DNA from: CAZUCD01 sp964618855
Lineage (GTDB): Bacteria > Sumerlaeota > Sumerlaeia > SLMS01 > JANRJK01
DNA: 11,095 bases
NCBI GenBank assembly: GCA_964618855.1
Contig: CAZUCD010000127.1
Coordinates: 1 to 11,095 of the forward strand
Direction of reading: 5' to 3'
Under the pieces are notes generated by a model. It saw nothing but the letters and a program-made list of their open reading frames with translations. It was not told the origin of the DNA and searched no databases. Position numbers and translations under genes: made by a program. This document shows positions 6,342 to 11,095 of this stretch, one piece after another. Positions within the stretch are counted from its first letter, which is position 1. Every line of letters begins with the position of its first letter.

Positions 6342-7418
6342 TCAGGCCTGGGTGACGGCGAAGGACTTCTTGGCGTTCAGGATGCTCACCTGCTGCGCCA
6401 CGCGCTCGGCGATCTCGCGGTAGACGCGGCCGAACTCGCTCCCCGGATCGTCGGCGACGGGCGTCCCGCGGTCCATCGCCTCGCGGATCTGGGTGTTCAG
6501 CGGGAGCCTGCCGAGGAAGGGAACCCCGTAGCGCTTCGCCGCGTTCTCGCCACCCATCGCGTCGAAGATCTCGTCCCGGTGCCCGCACTTCGGGCAAAGG
6601 TAGTAGGCCATGTTCTCCACGATGCCCAGGATGTGCACCTGGGTGTTCTGGAACATGACGATGCCCTTCTTCGCGTCCTGCAGGGCGACGTTCTGCGGCG
6701 TCGTGACCACGACCGCCCCCGTGACGGGAACCGCCTGCGCCAGCGAGAGCTGCACGTCCCCCGTCCCCGGGGGCAGGTCGATCACCAGATAGTCGAGTTC
6801 CCCCCACTTCACGTCGTGGAGGAGTTGCTTGAGGACGCCGTGGAGCATCGGCCCGCGCCACACGAGGGGCTGGTCGTCGTTCACCATGAAGCCCATGCTC
6901 ATGATGGACAGCCCGCGCGCCTCGAGCGGGATGATGCGGTTCTCGATGACGCGTGGGCGGCCCGACGCCCCCATCATGCCGGGCACGTTTGGCCCGTAGA
7001 TGTCCGCGTCAAGCAGGCCGACCTTCGCGCCGAGGCGCGACAGCGCAACGGCGAGGTTCACGGCGGTCGTGCTCTTGCCGACGCCGCCCTTGCCGCTGCC
7101 GACGGCGATGATGTTCTTCACGCCCTGGATCGGCGCCCGCCCGGCGGCGGGGCTTGCAGCCCGCACCATCGCCGTCATCGTCACCTTGACCGACGTCACC
7201 CCGGGCAGCGCGCGGATCGCCTCCTCGCACTGCGACTTGAGCTGTTCCTTCACGGGGCAGGCCGGCGTCGTGAGCTCAACCGTCGCCGAGACATCGCCCG
7301 CGGGCGACACCGCGATGTCCTTCACGAAGCCCAGGGCCACGATGTCCCGGTGGAGGTCCGGGTCCTCGACCGCGCGGAGCGCATCTCGGACGGCTTCAAT
7401 GGTGGGAGGGGAGGTCAT
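6342..7418 (-). CDS. mrp: Mrp/ApbC-type iron-sulfur cluster carrier ATPase
   Basis: 358-residue cytoplasmic P-loop protein that binds and transfers Fe-S clusters to apo-enzymes. Residues about 5-82 are an MIP18/DUF59 domain with the conserved TPACP (C54). The ParA/MinD-like ATPase follows: deviant Walker A GSGKGGVGKST at 107-117, DADIYGPNVPGMMG at 137-150, Walker B-like DYLVIDLPPGTGD at 209-221, and ENMAYYLCPKCGH, whose C275 and C278 form the bridging cluster-binding CxxC. Length and domain order are those of full bacterial Mrp/ApbC. The start ATG at 7416-7418 has only a weak GGAA upstream. It is followed 10 bases later by the PAS-GAF-PAS gene. No isc/suf genes are visible. Confidence 0.95.
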   Translation of the reverse strand: MTSPPTIEAVRDALRAVEDPDLHRDIVALGFVKDIAVSPAGDVSATVELTTPACPVKEQLKSQCEEAIRALPGVTSVKVTMTAMVRAASPAAGRAPIQGVKNIIAVGSGKGGVGKSTTAVNLAVALSRLGAKVGLLDADIYGPNVPGMMGASGRPRVIENRIIPLEARGLSIMSMGFMVNDDQPLVWRGPMLHGVLKQLLHDVKWGELDYLVIDLPPGTGDVQLSLAQAVPVTGAVVVTTPQNVALQDAKKGIVMFQNTQVHILGIVENMAYYLCPKCGHRDEIFDAMGGENAAKRYGVPFLGRLPLNTQIREAMDRGTPVADDPGSEFGRVYREIAERVAQQVSILNAKKSFAVTQA

Positions 7419-7482
7419 GGGCAGGTTCCAGAAGGATGCAAGATGCCGCGAACGTGCGGTGCAATCGGCAATGCCGGGGGTG

Positions 7483-7518
7483 GGGAATCGGCTATCGGGA
7501 GTCGGGATTGGGGAATCG
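7483..7518. repeat. Degenerate GGGAATCG short repeat in intergenic space
   Basis: Between gcvPB and mrp the plus strand carries GGGAATCG (7483-7490), GGGAGTCG (7497-7504), GGGATTGG (7504-7511) and GGGAATCG (7511-7518), with a related GGATTGATGG after it. Runs of this octamer, or its complement CGATTCCC, are known as low-complexity intergenic repeats in several GC-rich bacteria. No function is evident. It lies downstream of gcvPB and upstream of mrp on the coding strand. Confidence 0.5.
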
Positions 7519-7581
7519 TGGATTGATGGCTTCGGGTCCTCCGTCTCTGAACCCTGGTCCCCGTCCGCCGGTCCTTGTGCG

Positions 7582-9057
7582 CTACCACCGGCAGCAGACG
7601 TTGAGCTGCTTGGCGGCTTCCGCCTCGTCGAGGCGGCCGGTCGGCGTGGTCTGCGGCGCGGCGCGCAGGATGTCGGGATTCTCGCGAACCTCGCGGGCGA
7701 TCTGGTTCATCGCGGCGACGAAGCGGTCAAGCTCCTCCTTCGTCTCCGTCTCCGTCGGCTCGATCAGCAGGCACTCGGGCACGACGAGGGGGAAGTACAT
7801 GGTCGGCGCGTGGAAGCCGAGGTCGAGGAGGCGCTTGGCGACGTCGAAAGCCTTGATGTTGCGTTCCTTCATCGCGCGCTTCACGGTGACGAGCGCCTCG
7901 TGCTTGCACGGGCGGCCGAAGGGCTCCTCGTAGATGTCGGGGTCGAGCTGGGCGAGGACGTAGTTCGCGTTGAGCGTCGAGTAGTTCGCCACGTCGCGCA
8001 GGCCGCCGCCACCCTGCGCCCAGGCGTAGGCGAGCGCGCGCACGAGGACACCCGCGTTGCCATGGAAGCCCATGACGCGCCCGATCGCGTCGGGGAACTC
8101 GCCGGCACGGCCCATGCGGAAGGTGCCGTCCCCCTCGCGCACCACGCGCGGGTCCGGGAGGAACGGCACGAGGCGGGCGCTCACCGCCACCGGCCCCGCC
8201 CCGGGTCCTCCCCCGCCATGGGGTGTCGAGAACGTCTTGTGCAGGTTCATGTGGACGCAGTCGAACCCCATGTCGCCCGGGCGCGCCCGTCCCACGATCG
8301 CATTGAGGTTCGCGCCGTCGTAGTACAGCAGCGCGCCGGCCTCGTGCATGAGCCGCGCGATCTCCAGGATGTCCGACTCGAAGATGCCGCATGTGTTCGG
8401 GTTCGTCAGCATGATCGCGGCGGTGCGGTCGTCGATCGCGGCCTTCAGGTTCGCGACGGAGACGCGGCCGTCCGCGCCCGACTTGATCTCCCTCACCTTG
8501 AATCCGGCGAGGACGGCGCTCGCAGGGTTGGTCCCGTGCGCCTGGTCGGGAATGAGGACGGTGTCGCGATGGGGCGAGTGCCTGCGGTGGTAGGCGCGGA
8601 TGACGGCCATGCCGGTGAACTCGCCCTGCGCGCCCGCCGCGGGGGCGAGCGTCACGCCGGGCAGGCCCAGCACCTTCTTCAGCACCTCCTGCAGGTGCCA
8701 GAACACCGCCAGCATGCCCTGCGCGTCCGCGTCCTGCTGCAGCGGATGCAGGTCCGCGATCCCGGGAAACGAGGCGACGCGGTCGTTGATCTTCGGGTTG
8801 TACTTCATCGTGCACGACCCGAGCGGGTACATCTGGCCATCGATCGAGTAGTTGCGCTGCGACAGCCGGGTGAAGTGCCGGACGGCGTCGAGTTCCGAGA
8901 CTTCCGGCAGGTGGAGGTCCCCCCGTCGGCGCATGGACTCCGGGAGCGCAGCCTTCGCGGCGGCGCGGGACGATGCGGATGCACTGGGGGGAAGGACGCC
9001 GCGCCGCCCCGGGCGGCTGCGATCGGAAATCAGTGGGAGGGTCAGGTTGTCGGACAT
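7582..9057 (-). CDS. gcvPB: Glycine decarboxylase (P protein) subunit 2
   Basis: PLP-dependent subunit of the glycine cleavage system. With GcvPA it forms the P protein that decarboxylates glycine and passes the aminomethyl group to lipoyl-GcvH. 491 residues from the ATG at 9055-9057, the usual subunit-2 length. Evidence: SRPGRRG near the N-terminus, QRNYSIDGQMYPLGSCTMKYNPK, PAAGAQGEFTGM, DQAHGTNPASA, the PLP-contacting YYDGANLNAI (D247), and the Schiff-base lysine K274 in NLHKTFSTPHGGGGPG. It ends LNVCCRW. A start at 9090 adds 11 residues (MRLASFDPSSP). Neither start has a clear ribosome-binding site, and similarity to the family begins after 9057. gcvPA, gcvT and gcvH, often adjacent, are not in this window: upstream is a divergent restriction-modification gene and downstream is mrp. 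Confidence 0.93.
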   Translation of the reverse strand: MSDNLTLPLISDRSRPGRRGVLPPSASASSRAAAKAALPESMRRRGDLHLPEVSELDAVRHFTRLSQRNYSIDGQMYPLGSCTMKYNPKINDRVASFPGIADLHPLQQDADAQGMLAVFWHLQEVLKKVLGLPGVTLAPAAGAQGEFTGMAVIRAYHRRHSPHRDTVLIPDQAHGTNPASAVLAGFKVREIKSGADGRVSVANLKAAIDDRTAAIMLTNPNTCGIFESDILEIARLMHEAGALLYYDGANLNAIVGRARPGDMGFDCVHMNLHKTFSTPHGGGGPGAGPVAVSARLVPFLPDPRVVREGDGTFRMGRAGEFPDAIGRVMGFHGNAGVLVRALAYAWAQGGGGLRDVANYSTLNANYVLAQLDPDIYEEPFGRPCKHEALVTVKRAMKERNIKAFDVAKRLLDLGFHAPTMYFPLVVPECLLIEPTETETKEELDRFVAAMNQIAREVRENPDILRAAPQTTPTGRLDEAEAAKQLNVCCRW

Positions 9058-9179
9058 GGGGGAGGAAGGGTCGAAACTGGCCAAGCGCATGGACTGAAGC
9101 GCTTGTCGGTCGCAGGGTGCAAGGCAGATGCCCGATTGCGGCGCGCCACGCGGATTCGGCAGCGTAACTCGAAGTGCCC

Positions 9180-9191
9180 GCGATCGATCGC
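9180..9191. promoter_or_regulatory. Perfect 12-bp palindrome upstream of the restriction-modification gene
   Basis: GCGATCGATCGC is self-complementary and contains two overlapping CGATCG units and two GATC sites. It ends 19 bases before the ATG at 9211 and lies in the roughly 150-base divergent promoter region shared with gcvPB. It could be an operator or a methylation-sensitive site. A palindrome this short is also expected a few times by chance in a window of this size, so the call is tentative. Confidence 0.25.
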
Positions 9192-9210
9192 ATCATGGAC
9201 ACGGAGAGCG

Positions 9211-11095
9211 ATGACTCGCATGAGCGGGAGCCTGGATCGAGCAATCTCGGAGTACGGCCGTCAGGCAAAGGCCAAGCTGTCGGGAGGCGGTGAACCCGAG
9301 GACCAACTCCGCGCGCCCTTCGAGGGGCTATTGAGCGACCTTGCCGAAATGGTCAGCCTGCCGCGCCAGATGGTTGTCGCCGTGGGCGAGGCCCGCATCA
9401 GTGACCTGAAGATTCGCCCCGATTACGCCGTTCGCGTTCATGGCGCGCTCGTCGGCCACGTCGAACTCAAGGCCCCCGGCAAGGGCGCCGACCCGCGCAA
9501 GTTTCGCGATCCTCACGACAAGGCCCAGTGGCACAAGCTATCCTCGCTGCCCAACCTGATTTACTGCGACGGCAACGAGTTCAGTCTGTGGCGCAATGGC
9601 GAGCTTGTGGGAGCGGTGGTTCGCCTCGAGGGCGACATCGAGTCCTCCGGCGCGAACCTGGCGGCCCCTCCCACGCTCCCCGTTCTTTTTGACAGCTTCC
9701 TGCACTGGGCCCCGTCGCCGCCGCGCAACGTCCGCGAACTCGCCCACACCAGCGCGCGCCTTTGCCGTCTGCTGCGCGAAGAGGTCACCGAGCAGTTGGC
9801 CCTCAAGAGCGAAGCGCTCACGGACCTTGCAAAAGACTGGCGGAAGCTCCTGTTCCCACAGGCGAACGACCAGACTTTCGCTGATGGCTACTCTCAAGCG
9901 GTTACATTTGGCCTCCTGATGGCGCGCGCCAAAGGGATCGCACTCTCGAAGGGACTGGATGTGGTTGGGAAGGAGCTTGCGAGCACCAGCACACTGATCG
10001 GCGCCGCCCTTCGCCTCCTGACGGACGATGCGGAAAACCAGAAGGCGTTGGAAACCTCGCTGGGAACTCTCATCCGGGTGCTCGACGTGGTGGACTGGCC
10101 CTCCATCACCAAGGGCGAGCCGGAAGCGTGGCTCTACTTCTACGAAGACTTCCTCTCCATCTACGACAACGACCTCCGCAAGCTGACGGGCTCGTACTAC
10201 ACGCCTCCGGAGGTGGTCGCGGCGATGGTGCGCCTCGTTGACGACATCCTGCGCAGCCCCCGGTTCGGGCTCCCCACGGGGCTCGCTTCTCCTGTTGTGA
10301 GCATAGCGGATCCGGCCACGGGAACAGGCACTTTCCTGCTGGGGCTGCTGCGGCGCATTGCCGAAACGGTGAAGGAAGACGAGGGCGAGGGCGCCATCCC
10401 GGAGGCCATCACCCAGGCCGCAAGACGCCTCGTCGCCTTCGAACTTCAACTCGGGCCGTTCGCCGTGGCGCAATTGCGCATTCTGGCGGAGATGGAAGCG
10501 ATCACCAAGGCGCCGCCAAGGACTGTTCCGCAGATGTTCGTTACCAATACGCTTGGAAATCCAGAGGACGACGAGGGACAGTTTCCCGGATTTCCCGACA
10601 CCATTGCCAAGTCACGACGTGAGGCCAACCGCATCAAGCGCGAGCAGCCCATCACGGTGGTGATCGGCAATCCGCCCTACAAGGAGAAGGCCAAGGGCAT
10701 GGGCGGCTGGATCGAGGGGCAGCGCGAGGACGAGGCGGCCGCCGCGCCGCTGGCCGATTGGCAGCCGCCCCGCGAATGGAAGGCTGGCGCCCATGCCAAG
10801 CACTTGCGCAACCTGTATGTGTACTTCTGGCGCTGGGCCACATGGAAGGTCTTCGACCACGGCCCGGGGAAGAAGGAGGGCGTCGTCTGCTTCATCACCG
10901 TGGCGGGGTTTCTGGCCGGACCCGGTTTCCAGAAGATGCGCGATTACCTGCGCCGCACGGCGAACGACATCTGGGTGATCGACTGCTCTCCCGAGGGGCA
11001 TCAGCCCGACGTGCCGACGCGCATCTTTCAGGGGGTGCAACAACCGGTCTGCATCGTGATCGTCTCCCGCCATCCGAAGAAGAAGGCGAAGGCGG
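9211..11095 (+). CDS. Type ISP/IIG-like fused restriction endonuclease and N6-adenine DNA methyltransferase (3' end cut by window edge)
   Basis: 628 codons are visible and the frame is open to the right edge. An N-terminal domain (about 30-135) carries a PD-(D/E)XK-like nuclease signature: D71 in IRPDYAV and E85-L-K87 in GHVELKAPGKG, followed by QWHKLSSLPNLIYCDGNEF. A helical region at about 165-325 precedes SYYTPPEVVAAMVRLVDD and SAM motif I ADPATGTGTFL (D367-G373). Next come AFELQLGPFAVAQLRI and the adenine-methylation motif IV NPPY at 487-490, then HAKHLRNLYVYFWRWATWKVF. This order matches single-chain enzymes of the type ISP/IIG group, in which one protein cuts and modifies DNA; a target-recognition domain would be expected beyond the edge. 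No DEAD/SF2 helicase motifs lie between nuclease and methylase. ATG 9211 (GGAG close upstream) and ATG 9220 are both possible starts. Codon third positions look less G/C-rich than in neighbours. Confidence 0.85.
   Translation, partial: MTRMSGSLDRAISEYGRQAKAKLSGGGEPEDQLRAPFEGLLSDLAEMVSLPRQMVVAVGEARISDLKIRPDYAVRVHGALVGHVELKAPGKGADPRKFRDPHDKAQWHKLSSLPNLIYCDGNEFSLWRNGELVGAVVRLEGDIESSGANLAAPPTLPVLFDSFLHWAPSPPRNVRELAHTSARLCRLLREEVTEQLALKSEALTDLAKDWRKLLFPQANDQTFADGYSQAVTFGLLMARAKGIALSKGLDVVGKELASTSTLIGAALRLLTDDAENQKALETSLGTLIRVLDVVDWPSITKGEPEAWLYFYEDFLSIYDNDLRKLTGSYYTPPEVVAAMVRLVDDILRSPRFGLPTGLASPVVSIADPATGTGTFLLGLLRRIAETVKEDEGEGAIPEAITQAARRLVAFELQLGPFAVAQLRILAEMEAITKAPPRTVPQMFVTNTLGNPEDDEGQFPGFPDTIAKSRREANRIKREQPITVVIGNPPYKEKAKGMGGWIEGQREDEAAAAPLADWQPPREWKAGAHAKHLRNLYVYFWRWATWKVFDHGPGKKEGVVCFITVAGFLAGPGFQKMRDYLRRTANDIWVIDCSPEGHQPDVPTRIFQGVQQPVCIVIVSRHPKKKAKA

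Noticed and set aside
4931..6355. A 474-codon plus-strand open frame opposite the PAS-GAF-PAS gene
   Set aside because: Its composition is typical of the complement of a GC-rich gene (Val/Arg/Glu/His-rich) and it has no motif. The minus strand there encodes clear PAS and GAF domains.
6240..7526. A 428-codon plus-strand open frame opposite mrp
   Set aside because: It is antisense to a full-length Mrp with all motifs intact. No independent coding evidence was found.
9058..9210. Possible glycine riboswitch ahead of gcvPB
   Set aside because: The leader is at most about 150 bases, shared with a divergent gene. No tandem aptamer-like conserved core was recognised.
9538..10473. A 311-codon minus-strand open frame inside the restriction-modification gene
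   Set aside because: It is opposite the continuous plus-strand frame that carries nuclease and methylase motifs. No recognisable protein was found on the minus strand.

Overview
The window is GC-rich bacterial chromosome. The ExbB/ExbD pair points to a cell with an outer membrane. The split glycine decarboxylase (separate GcvPB) together with PilT, Mrp and PAS-GAF sensor genes would fit a Planctomycetota/Phycisphaerae-like or other deep-branching Gram-negative lineage. That placement is an inference from gene content, not from a marker gene. Coding density is very high: no gap between genes exceeds about 185 bases, and many long open frames on the opposite strand are GC-driven shadows.

Layout. 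(1) Bases 1-1433, minus: a PilT-type retraction ATPase with a long proline-rich N-terminal extension, cut by the left edge just before its stop. (2) Bases 1616-2638, plus: class I mannose-6-phosphate isomerase (manA), divergent from pilT. (3) Bases 2633-4913, minus: a tightly coupled operon reading ExbB/TolQ-like channel, then ExbD/TolR-like partner (ATGA overlap), then a TPR plus SAM-methyltransferase protein (GTGA overlap). The last gene converges on manA, and both stop codons lie in one palindromic CTATAG. (4) Bases 5027-7418, minus: Mrp/ApbC iron-sulfur carrier followed 10 bases later by a PAS-GAF-PAS sensory protein with no output domain. The ExbB operon starts 113 bases further on, so the run could be one transcript. 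(5) Bases 7582-9057, minus: glycine decarboxylase subunit 2 (gcvPB), separated from mrp by about 160 bases that hold a degenerate GGGAATCG repeat. (6) Bases 9211-11095, plus: the first 628 codons of a large fused restriction-modification protein (PD-(D/E)XK-like motif plus N6-adenine methyltransferase, type ISP/IIG-like), divergent from gcvPB and cut by the right edge. Its codon use looks less GC-biased than its neighbours', suggesting acquired defence DNA.

Most of the window is housekeeping: surface motility, sugar-phosphate metabolism, proton-motive-force-coupled transport, Fe-S assembly and C1/glycine metabolism. The part most likely to belong to an accessory or defence system is the right-hand end from about 9180 onward. 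No tRNA, rRNA, CRISPR array, insertion sequence or convincing intrinsic terminator was seen.
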